Shown here piece after piece: positions 1-5,826 of a stretch of DNA of 6,499 nt. A program made the translations under genes and the position numbers. The stretch is taken from assembly GCA_012520135.1 (NCBI GenBank), contig JAAYOX010000291.1:1-6499 (forward strand), read 5' to 3'. Position 1 is the stretch's first letter. Each line of letters begins with the position of its first letter. This DNA is from Clostridia bacterium. Lineage in GTDB: Bacteria > Bacillota > DULZ01. Under the pieces are notes generated by a model. That model searched no databases and was not told the DNA's origin. It worked only from the letters and a program-made list of their open reading frames with translations.

Positions 1-10
1 ATTCACAATT

Positions 11-196
11 GTGTCTGGAATGCAAAGTCACCTTAGAAAGATATTGCTTTGGAGTTGTGTTGGAGGAGTTTTGGCTCTACTGGCATTTCCGTCTAGTCCC
101 TTATTTTTTGTCTATGAGATAGTGGTTTTAGCAGTTGGAATTGCTTACTACTTCGGAAAAATTGATTTAATACAAGAGGAGATATTTCATGAGTAG
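11..196 (+). CDS. Small hydrophobic membrane protein, possibly 5'-partial
   Basis: This 61-codon reading frame is mostly hydrophobic, with two likely membrane segments at about residues 9-28 and 31-48 and a short charged tail ending IQEEIFHE. The GTG start lies only 10 bases from the window edge and the frame is open further upstream, so the true start may be outside the window. Its stop overlaps the first 8 bases of the downstream recombinase gene, which suggests translational coupling. I do not recognise the family. A two-segment membrane protein next to a recombinase could be a phage holin-like or element-borne protein, but nothing in the sequence proves this. Confidence 0.5.
   Translation: MSGMQSHLRKILLWSCVGGVLALLAFPSSPLFFVYEIVVLAVGIAYYFGKIDLIQEEIFHE
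175..182 (+). promoter_or_regulatory. Shine-Dalgarno site for the recombinase
   Basis: AGAGGAGA lies 6 bases before the ATG at 189, inside the 3' end of the upstream membrane-protein gene. It fixes the recombinase start and supports coupled translation of the two genes. Confidence 0.7.
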
Positions 197-1629
197 CATG
201 AAAGCCGCCGTCTATGCCCGGTATAGCTCTGACAACCAAAGAGAGGAAAGTATAGATGCTCAGTTAAGACAGATTAGCGATTATTGTCAGAAAAACAATA
301 TTCAGATCGTGAAAATTTACACCGACGAAGCAAAAAGTGCCACAATTGACGATAGGCCCGGTTTCCTGCAAATGATACAGGACAGTACATTGGGCCTGTT
401 TGATGCTGTCATAGTGCACAAATTAGACCGCTTCAGCAGAGATAGGTACGACAGTGCACATTACAAGCGAATACTCAAGAAAAACGGTGTTAGGCTCATC
501 TCTGTCCTGGAACATCTGGACGACAGTCCGGAAAGCATCATTCTAGAGTCAGTCCTGGAAGGCATGGCAGAGTACTATAGTGCTAACTTGTCCAGGGAAG
601 TCATGAAAGGCATGAAGGAAACTGCCTACCAGTGAAAGCATACCGGAGGCAAGCCACCACTAGGCTATGATGTTGCAGATGACAAAACGTATGTAATCAA
701 CAAACATGAGGCCAGGGCAGTAAAGATGATATTCGAGATGTATTCTGCCGGGAAAGGATACAGCGAAATAATCCACGCACTGAATAATGAGGGATATGGG
801 ACACAAACTGGCCGCCCCTTTGGCAAAAACAGCCTTCATGACATTCTACGGAACGAGAAGTACCGGGGAACATACATATTTAACAGAACGGCCAGGAAAG
901 AGTTCGGCAAGAGGAACCATCGGAAGGACAAGCCAGCTGATGAGGTTATCAGAATTGAGGACGGTATGCCTCGAATTATTGACGATGCAACCTGGGAGAG
1001 GGTGAGGGAACGAATGATTAAGAATAAGAAAGGGGCTAACTCAGCAAAAGAAAATTACCTACTGGCCGGTTTAATTTATTGTGGCAAATGCAATGGAGCA
1101 ATGACCGGTACAAGGAAAACTGCCGGCAGAAATAAGGACCTTTATGTCAGTTATGAATGCTCCACCAGAAAAAGGACTAAAGCATGTGATATGAAAGCAA
1201 TTAACAAGGATTATGTTGAAAGTGCTGTAATTGACCACCTTGAGAAAAACATGTTTTCTCCTGAAGCTATAGATAGGCTTGTGATAAAGATATTGGGTTA
1301 TGCCGCTTCCCAAAGCAAGGAAATAAACCGGGACATAAAATTATTCACTGACCAGCTTGCAGGTATTCAGACTGAAATAAATAACATAGTTAACGCCATA
1401 GCAGCCGGAATGTTTCATCCTTCCATGAAAGACAAAATGGACGCTTTGGAAGCCAAGAAAGCTGACTTGGTGCGGAGACTAGAAGAAGCTAAACTGCAAG
1501 CTCAGACTCATGCTCCAACAGAAGAGATGATACGGAAGTATCTACAAAAGGACGCTGACATAAAAAATAAAAGCCCGGAAGAGCAAAAGCGCATCATCCA
1601 GGCTTATGTTAAAAAGGTTGTAGTATATG

Positions 1630-1658
1630 AAAACACAATCGATATAGACACGATTGTG
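1630..1658 (-). terminator. Likely intrinsic terminator of ssrA
   Basis: A perfect 8-bp inverted repeat (CACAATCG / CGATTGTG, arms 1634-1641 and 1651-1658, 9-base loop) lies 8 bases past the tmRNA CCA end on the minus strand. TTTT follows it (1630-1633 read on the minus strand). It fits a modest Rho-independent terminator that also leaves a short 3' trailer for processing. It lies inside the 3' coding part of the recombinase gene, so it may instead be, or also be, part of the recombinase's att site. Confidence 0.55.
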
Positions 1659-1666
1659 ACCTTTGC

Positions 1667-1704
1667 TGGTGGAGGCGGGGGGAGTCGAACCCCCGTCCGA
1701 AGGA
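1667..1704. other. Probable attachment site (att) of the integrated element
   Basis: The tRNA-like 3' end of ssrA, including the T arm, is where the recombinase frame runs into the tmRNA gene. ssrA 3' ends are well-known integration targets, and recombinase genes commonly lie next to the att site of their own element. The exact crossover dinucleotide cannot be placed without the other junction, which should lie left of this window. The limits given are approximate. Confidence 0.55.
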
Positions 1705-1894
1705 GTACCCACAAAAGCTTCTACCAGGATAGTCCTTGCTTTACATTCGCCAACGATGTCTCCCAAGGACAGGATCCATCATCGACTAATCCGCTGAATT
1801 TCCCTCAAGCTTAGCAGATGGTGGGCTTGAAGTATCCCGCTGATTGGCCCCCTATCCTACACCGCGGGAGCAGTAGGTAGGAGGTTAACTGCAA

Positions 1895-1924
1895 CTAAGC
1901 AGCTAAAGCGTAATTATCTTCTGC
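1895..1924 (-). other. tmRNA proteolysis-tag reading frame (AEDNYALAA)
   Basis: Read on the minus strand from resume codon GCA at 1924, the codons give A-E-D-N-Y-A-L-A-A and then TAG (1895-1897). The ALAA ending is the classic ClpXP/ClpAP degron. The nine-residue form resembles tags known from Clostridia. Confidence 0.9.
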
Positions 1925-2025
1925 GTTTAATTTAAGTCCACCGTTTTACGGGCTAATGGAACCCCGCCTGGCTACTCTTGCCAATACATTCCCCCGTCGA
2001 AACCAGTACGCCCCCGTATATAAAT

Positions 2026-2054
2026 ATTATACACTAAATATAATACAATATTAA
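2026..2054 (-). promoter_or_regulatory. Probable ssrA promoter
   Basis: On the minus strand a perfect TATAAT (2026-2031) lies 10 bases before the mature tmRNA 5' end. A weak -35-like TTAATA (2049-2054) lies 17 bases upstream, overlapping the smpB stop codon. Transcription would start near 2019, leaving a leader of a few bases that RNase P would remove. The stretch is very AT-rich, so the -35 call is weak. Read-through from smpB is also possible. Confidence 0.5.
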
Positions 2055-2524
2055 ACGTACTTTTGCTTCTCCCTCATGGCTTTCTCCATTTCCCTTTTGG
2101 CATCCCTTTCAGCCATGGCCTCTCTCTTATCGTAAAGCTTCTTCCCCCTGGCCAGTGCCAGTTCCAATTTGGCCAATCCCCGGGGATTGAAATAGACTTT
2201 TAAAGGGACCAGGGTTAGGCCTTTTTCCTGGGTCTTGCCAATCAGGCGGCGGATCTCCGATTTATGGAGCAAAAGCTTCCGCACCCTTTTGGGATCATGG
2301 TTAAACCGGTTGCCTTTTTCATAAGGACTGATATGCATATTGTAAAGGAGCACTTCCCCGTTTTCAACCCGGGCAAAACTATCCTGCAGGTTAGCTTTCC
2401 CGGCCCTGAGGGACTTTACTTCCGTGCCGGTAAGAGCAAGCCCGGCTTCATAGGTTTCTTCGATGAAGTAATCATGTCTTGCTTTTCGATTATCAGTTAC
2501 TACTTTAATCCCCTTGCCGGCCAT
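2051..2524 (-). CDS. smpB: SsrA-binding protein SmpB
   Basis: SmpB binds the tRNA-like part of tmRNA and delivers it to the empty A site of stalled ribosomes. The 157-residue product has the usual family length. Family features visible are the N-terminal RKARHDYFIEETYEAG, GTEVKSLRAGK (about 33-43), HISPYEKGN (64-72), HDPKRVRKLLLH (76-87) and the basic tail from KKLYDKRE (128-135). That tail forms a helix in the mRNA channel in known structures. The frame is open upstream to 2665, but the ATG at 2524 is chosen because it gives the canonical MAGKG-type N-terminus and has a strong GGAGGGGAG Shine-Dalgarno site just before it. The longer frame would also overlap the promoter. Its partner ssrA lies 35 bp downstream on the same strand. 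Confidence 0.97.
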   Translation of the reverse strand: MAGKGIKVVTDNRKARHDYFIEETYEAGLALTGTEVKSLRAGKANLQDSFARVENGEVLLYNMHISPYEKGNRFNHDPKRVRKLLLHKSEIRRLIGKTQEKGLTLVPLKVYFNPRGLAKLELALARGKKLYDKREAMAERDAKREMEKAMREKQKYV

Positions 2525-2545
2525 CTTACTCCCCTCCGGTGAGAT

Positions 2546-2587
2546 AAAACAACCCTTGTTCTGCTCAATATCGCTCCCAAGGGTTGT
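2546..2587 (-). promoter_or_regulatory. Terminator-like hairpin in the smpB leader
   Basis: A perfect 10-bp inverted repeat (ACAACCCTTG / CAAGGGTTGT, arms 2549-2558 and 2578-2587, 19-base loop) lies between the smpB promoter and its ribosome-binding site. On the minus strand the 3' arm runs directly into TTTT (one T paired), the layout of an intrinsic terminator or attenuator. The long loop and modest GC content suggest partial rather than complete termination. I see no clear competing anti-terminator. Confidence 0.5.
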
Positions 2588-2615
2588 ACTGATCATTTTG
2601 CTCCGATGCCATCTA

Positions 2616-2643
2616 ATTATAACATATCTGAGACCACTGTCAA
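2616..2643 (-). promoter_or_regulatory. Strong sigma-A promoter of smpB
   Basis: On the minus strand a perfect TTGACA (2638-2643) and perfect TATAAT (2616-2621) are separated by 16 bases. An extended -10 TG lies one base before TATAAT. Transcription should begin near 2609, giving a leader of about 85 bases that contains the hairpin at 2549-2587. Confidence 0.8.
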
Positions 2644-2659
2644 CCGGGGTCTGCCCCGG
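2644..2659 (-). terminator. GC-rich hairpin after the MFS gene, possible weak terminator
   Basis: CCGGGG / CCCCGG (arms 2644-2649 and 2654-2659, 4-base loop) lies 22 bases past the MFS stop codon. Only TT follows on the minus strand, since the next bases are the TTGACA of the smpB promoter. It is a stable stem but lacks a T-run, so termination is uncertain. Confidence 0.35.
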
Positions 2660-2681
2660 CTCCACAGCCCAGTTCCCTAAT

Positions 2682-3902
2682 CTAGTAAACCAAGCCCATC
2701 CGCTTGCTCATCATTTGGTACAGGACACCCGTCAAGGCCAGTAACGCTCCTGTTGCCAGCAAAATATAGCTGATAGGCACCAGGTCCGATAGGGGACCGA
2801 AGAAAATGATGGCTACCGGCATGGCGGTGCCGGTAACAATGTGAATCAAGGAAAACACTCTCCCCATCATAGCCGCCTCTACGTTTTCCTGGATGAGCAC
2901 CGTTTGGGCCGTGGCCACCATGGGCATGAAAAAGCCGGAGGCTCCCATCACCGCCAAATAGAATGTAAAGTTCCGGGCCAGACCCAGGAGGGCAAAAGAA
3001 ATACCAAAGGCTACCATGCCAGCGGCAACAGTATAGATCTTGTTTTTAAATTCCCCTTTAACGGAAACGAAAACCCCTCCAATTAAAGTACCCAGGGTCC
3101 AGGCAATTTCATTAGCCGTCAGCCGCCACACATCGCTGCCGAAGGTCCTCTCCACAAACAAAGGAGTCAGCATAGCCGCCGGGGTAATCAGGAAAAAGGA
3201 AACTCCAAAGCAGATCAATACGGTTTTCAGGAGACGGTTACTGAAAGTGTAGACTATCCCTTGTTTGAGCTCTGCCATGACGGAAGTATCCGCTCCCTCT
3301 GCCCGTACTTTCTCCACCGGAATAAAACTCATCACCACAATTGCCAAGGAAGCGGTAAGCACATCCACCATAAAAGCCCATACGATTCCCATCGACCCCA
3401 GCACCACACCTCCCACTGCCGGGGACAGGAGCATCAGAACCGAATTCAGGGTTTGGTTGACGCCCTGCACCTTAGTCAGCTTTTCCACCGGCACAAGCTG
3501 GGGATACATTGCACTGACGGCCGGAGCCTGAATCCCCCCTGCAATGGAGCGAACAAGGGAAACGGCCAGGAGCATCTCCAGCCTTTGATAGCCGGCCCAA
3601 AAGGCAATGGCTAACCCCAAAGTAGCCAATGCAATAAAACCGTCAGACAACATAATCAAATGCTTCCGGTTGTACCGGTCCGCCCATACACCGCCCCATA
3701 AAGATACAAGCACCTGGGGCAGTAAGGCACAGATAGTAAAAAGCATGACCCATGTGCCCGATGATGTTTCCAAAGTAATATGCCAAATGATAGCAAAACT
3801 CACCACAGAAGAACCGAAAAGTGATATATTCTGGCTGACGAGAAATAGGGTTATCTGCCTCAGCCAAGCTCTATTTTCGTTGGTTGGTGAATTCATTTCC
3901 AT
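2682..3902 (-). CDS. Major facilitator superfamily efflux transporter (DHA3-like)
   Basis: This 406-residue protein is almost entirely hydrophobic segments, consistent with about 12 membrane helices of a proton-coupled exporter in the cytoplasmic membrane. MFS motif A is seen between helices 2 and 3 as GGVWADRYNRK (residues 70-80; Asp75, Arg76, Arg79, Lys80). PVEKLTKVQGVNQTLNS (138-154) followed by SPAVGGVVLG is typical of the DHA3 drug/macrolide-efflux branch. Length is normal and both ends look intact. The ATG at 3902 has AAAGGA 8 bases upstream; the ATG at 3896 is an alternative. The DUF1638 gene lies 42 bp upstream with no terminator between, so the two are probably co-transcribed. The substrate cannot be read from the sequence. 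Confidence 0.9.
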   Translation of the reverse strand: MEMNSPTNENRAWLRQITLFLVSQNISLFGSSVVSFAIIWHITLETSSGTWVMLFTICALLPQVLVSLWGGVWADRYNRKHLIMLSDGFIALATLGLAIAFWAGYQRLEMLLAVSLVRSIAGGIQAPAVSAMYPQLVPVEKLTKVQGVNQTLNSVLMLLSPAVGGVVLGSMGIVWAFMVDVLTASLAIVVMSFIPVEKVRAEGADTSVMAELKQGIVYTFSNRLLKTVLICFGVSFFLITPAAMLTPLFVERTFGSDVWRLTANEIAWTLGTLIGGVFVSVKGEFKNKIYTVAAGMVAFGISFALLGLARNFTFYLAVMGASGFFMPMVATAQTVLIQENVEAAMMGRVFSLIHIVTGTAMPVAIIFFGPLSDLVPISYILLATGALLALTGVLYQMMSKRMGLVY

Positions 3903-3944
3903 CCTTTTTATCCTTTCTGCTACGAAGAAGAGCTCAAATTACTA

Positions 3945-4652
3945 CTATTCCCTGCTAGAACCCGTTTGAGCGATTTGAGATCCTGCTCCAATGTTAATTC
4001 CGAAATCATTCAGGGATAAGGGCGTCCCCGGTGGGAGCATTATAAAATCTTCATCCCAGGGACCGGTAATCAGCCTCCTTAAAAAGTCCAAAGTACCGGT
4101 TTCGATCTGGTACTCCAGGGCAAACTTAGCCGCCATCTCTTTAGGTTTGACCAAACAGTCATCATCCATAGGATAGGCCCCGGTATCAATTAGCATCAAT
4201 CGCTTATAATTTTTCAAAATTACCTTCATGATCCGCTCTGCCTTTTTCGATCCGTATTTTTCAATACAGTGCTCATACTCCTTGATAATATTCATCTCAT
4301 TAATAATCCAGCCCCTGGTGAAAAAGTAAGTGGCCGCTTCAGCCGTCAGTTCCATTCTTTTTGCAAGGGACCCTAATAAAAGTGTAATACAGTCATCCAC
4401 CCGCGGGATCACAATTTTGGCATTCTCCGAACGGATACCGGTCAGGGCATTGCCACAATTGCCGAAGACCAGAATCAATTGTTCCACATTGGCGATTTTA
4501 TCAATCTGATCCTGAATTGCGTCCCGCAGTTTATCTGGGTAAGCATGAAGTCCGGATTCAATCCAAATAACAGGGTAATCTACCCCTGTTTCCTTAATAA
4601 CCAGATTAACCTCGTCCTCCAGAGTATAGCAAGCAATAATCAGGGAAGTCAC
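3945..4652 (-). CDS. DUF1638 domain protein
   Basis: The 235-residue soluble protein matches what I know of DUF1638: GLH at 34-36, FGNCGNAL at 63-70, PRVDDCITLLLGS at 83-95 and a C-terminal FIMLPPGTPLSL (203-214). The recurring Cys66, Cys88, His36 and Asp86/87 could form a metal or cofactor site, which is an inference. In anaerobes this family is often found near corrinoid methyltransferase genes, but no such gene is visible here, so its role is open. The start is GTG at 4652; AAGGGG lies rather far upstream (12 bases), but no in-frame ATG fits better. It probably leads an operon with the MFS transporter. Both ends look complete. Confidence 0.8.
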   Translation of the reverse strand: MTSLIIACYTLEDEVNLVIKETGVDYPVIWIESGLHAYPDKLRDAIQDQIDKIANVEQLILVFGNCGNALTGIRSENAKIVIPRVDDCITLLLGSLAKRMELTAEAATYFFTRGWIINEMNIIKEYEHCIEKYGSKKAERIMKVILKNYKRLMLIDTGAYPMDDDCLVKPKEMAAKFALEYQIETGTLDFLRRLITGPWDEDFIMLPPGTPLSLNDFGINIGAGSQIAQTGSSRE

Positions 4653-4739
4653 CAGTCCGTCATCCCCTTCCGCCTCAAATAAGTTTTATTTCATAGGTTA
4701 AATTACTTTTTTTCATTTCTGCCGAGGATCTCAATAAGT

Positions 4740-4748
4740 AGTATACCA
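4740..4748 (-). promoter_or_regulatory. Possible extended -10 promoter for the DUF1638-MFS operon
   Basis: On the minus strand TGGTATACT gives an extended -10 (TGnTATACT) with no good -35. Transcription would start near 4733, about 80 bases before the GTG start. It is about 90 bp from the divergent promoter at 4831-4859. Confidence 0.4.
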
Positions 4749-4830
4749 CAGTCATCACTGCCGCCGAACATTTTCAGCAAGGTGCTGTTCGCAAAGAAAA
4801 TGTCAATTGTAAATTAGTTTGTAAAATTAT

Positions 4831-4859
4831 TTGACAAGTATATTTATTTTTGCTATAGT
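4831..4859 (+). promoter_or_regulatory. Strong promoter of the HTH-PIN operon
   Basis: TTGACA (4831-4836) and TATAGT (4854-4859) are separated by 17 bases, with an extended -10 TGC just before TATAGT. The predicted start near 4866 leaves a leader of only about 9-15 bases before the ATGs at 4875 and 4881. An HTH protein encoded directly downstream could bind here, which suggests autoregulation. No clear operator repeat overlaps the boxes. Confidence 0.75.
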
Positions 4860-4871
4860 ACTATTAGGACG

Positions 4872-5798
4872 GTGATGACAATGTTCGACTTTTTCCTGCA
4901 TACCAGGGAAAAAATGATTGCTAACCTGCAGGCCTCTTTACGCTCGGTACGACAGCTACTAAATCTCAGCGCTCAGGAGTTGGGTGACTTCATTGGAGTT
5001 ACCAGACAAACCGTCAATAATTTGGAAACCGGTAAAACCCCGATGAGCCCTACCCAGTATGTAGCGATCTCCGCCGTGCTGGATAAGGTTTTGGAGGAAA
5101 AACCGGAATTATACCCGGCTCTCACCTCAGTAATCCAAACTTCCGGGTATTCTTCCGAAGACACTTTGGGTGGCGAAATTATTAATGTCCACAACGGCTC
5201 TTTTTTAAAAAAATGGTTTATGTGTTTTCCCGGTACGGGTAGCTTAGAGCAAACCTTGCAGGGCAAACCGCTGTTGGATGGAGATGCTCTAAACACCATT
5301 GCCAAGAACTATAAAATATTTGTTAACTACGACAGCCTTTTGGCCGATAATTCCCGGGAGTTTTTTGATCAATTCGCTCCTTTACTTAAACAACACGGCA
5401 ACCGGCTCATTATACCCCTTTTGGTAGTGGAAACCCTTCAAAACATGCTCCTGGTTCCCGATCCTTTAAAGGCGGGCCAAGCTAAGGAAGGGCTGGCTTT
5501 ATTGACCTATTTGCAGGCCAGGGAAGTTATCGAAATCCGCGGTGAACAGACGGATAAAACAATCAACAGCTTACTTTTCTCTGTCTTCGCCAGGCATAAA
5601 AGCAGCTACCGGCTGCTCTTGATCACCCAGGCAGAGAATTTGGCTCAGGATATTTTAAGCTTGAACCACAATCAATCCCTACCCGGTTTTCCGATTGTCT
5701 GCTGCCATTTAGATGGCGAAGGCAGTCTAAAAGTGTATAATGAAAAGGATGGTAATCCAGGAGGTGATATCCAGTACCTGAAAGATACGACCTATTAA
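4872..5798 (+). CDS. XRE-family HTH protein fused to a degenerate PIN-like domain
   Basis: Residues about 18-72 form an XRE/Cro-type helix-turn-helix (LNLSAQELGDFIGVTRQTVNNLETG), which should bind DNA. Residues about 94-145 form an unrecognised linker. Residues about 146-290 align with the PIN domain of the next gene, sharing IEIRGE-TD, LLLITQ--NLA-DILSLN and the strand-helix pattern of PIN nucleases. At the catalytic positions this protein has Asn152 for Asp, Thr188 for Glu (Glu187 is adjacent), Asn232 for Asp and Ala254 for Asp, so nuclease activity is unlikely. It is probably a repressor or regulator with a PIN-fold sensing or partner-binding domain. The GTG at 4872 gives the longest frame. 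ATG 4875 (AGGA at 4866-4869, 5-base gap) or ATG 4881 may be the true start. The stop lies 28 bp before the next gene, consistent with an operon. Confidence 0.8.
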   Translation: MMTMFDFFLHTREKMIANLQASLRSVRQLLNLSAQELGDFIGVTRQTVNNLETGKTPMSPTQYVAISAVLDKVLEEKPELYPALTSVIQTSGYSSEDTLGGEIINVHNGSFLKKWFMCFPGTGSLEQTLQGKPLLDGDALNTIAKNYKIFVNYDSLLADNSREFFDQFAPLLKQHGNRLIIPLLVVETLQNMLLVPDPLKAGQAKEGLALLTYLQAREVIEIRGEQTDKTINSLLFSVFARHKSSYRLLLITQAENLAQDILSLNHNQSLPGFPIVCCHLDGEGSLKVYNEKDGNPGGDIQYLKDTTY

Positions 5799-5826
5799 AA
5801 CTAAAATCAAAATAAGGGGGGCGCAT

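Larger units (their letters stand above)
189..1814 (+). pseudogene. Large serine recombinase (site-specific integrase), interrupted by an in-frame TGA
   Basis: A serine recombinase would cut and rejoin DNA at att sites to integrate or excise the mobile element. The N-terminal resolvase domain (about residues 5-145) has the YARYSS motif, with Arg11 and probable nucleophile Ser13, and the KLDRFSRDR motif with Arg81 and Arg84. The 'Recombinase' DNA-binding domain follows (about 150-250, beginning HTGGKPPLGYDV). A zinc ribbon has Cys298, Cys301, Cys324 and Cys333, and a charged coiled coil spans about 376-440. Codon 149 (633-635) is TGA, after which the same frame is open for about 390 codons to TAG at 1812-1814. 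A downstream ATG at 726 begins after the catalytic domain, so the second half alone cannot recombine DNA. From residue 493 the frame runs antisense through ssrA, so the last ~48 residues are tRNA-like sequence read as protein. The start at 189 has AGAGGAGA (175-182) at good spacing. The gene is probably inactive unless the TGA is read through. Confidence 0.85.
1667..2015 (-). ncRNA. ssrA: tmRNA (transfer-messenger RNA)
   Basis: tmRNA enters ribosomes stalled on broken messages, donates alanine, then serves as a short message that tags the product for proteolysis. The 5' end GGGGGCGTACTGGTTTCGACG (first base at 2015) pairs with the 3' end CGCCTCC plus ACCA (1667-1677) in a 7-bp acceptor stem. 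Its third pair is G-U, the identity signal for alanyl-tRNA synthetase. The T arm is 1678-1694 with loop TTCGACT, and CCA is encoded. The tag frame reads AEDNYALAA followed by TAG. The 349-nt length is normal for one-piece bacterial tmRNA. It lies 35 bp downstream of smpB on the same strand. Its 3' 148 nt overlap the antisense recombinase tail, marking ssrA as the integration target. Confidence 0.96.

Noticed and set aside
4..13. Palindrome CACAATTGTG at the window edge as an operator
   Set aside because: A single 10-base palindrome with no visible promoter context and with truncated flanks is not enough to call an operator.
726..1814. Second half of the recombinase as an independent gene
   Set aside because: It lacks the catalytic domain, has no evident promoter or good Shine-Dalgarno site at 726, and is in the same frame as the first half. 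It is the remainder of the interrupted gene.
1665..1814. Glycine-rich recombinase tail as a genuine protein domain
   Set aside because: It is the antisense translation of the tRNA-like end of ssrA, not a conserved protein segment.
2525..2665. N-terminal extension of the smpB reading frame (47 extra codons)
   Set aside because: It overlaps the promoter and leader hairpin, and the ATG at 2524 has both the strong ribosome-binding site and the canonical SmpB N-terminus.
3607..3969. 120-codon plus-strand frame opposite the MFS and DUF1638 genes
   Set aside because: It spans two well-supported minus-strand genes and their gap, and has no recognisable domain. The other long antisense frames at 2264-3614 and 5727-6005 were dropped for the same reason.
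4766..4792. CGAACA / TGTTCG repeat as a LexA (SOS) box
   Set aside because: The half-sites are 15 bases apart, whereas Gram-positive LexA boxes have a 4-base spacer. It is at best a weak hairpin.
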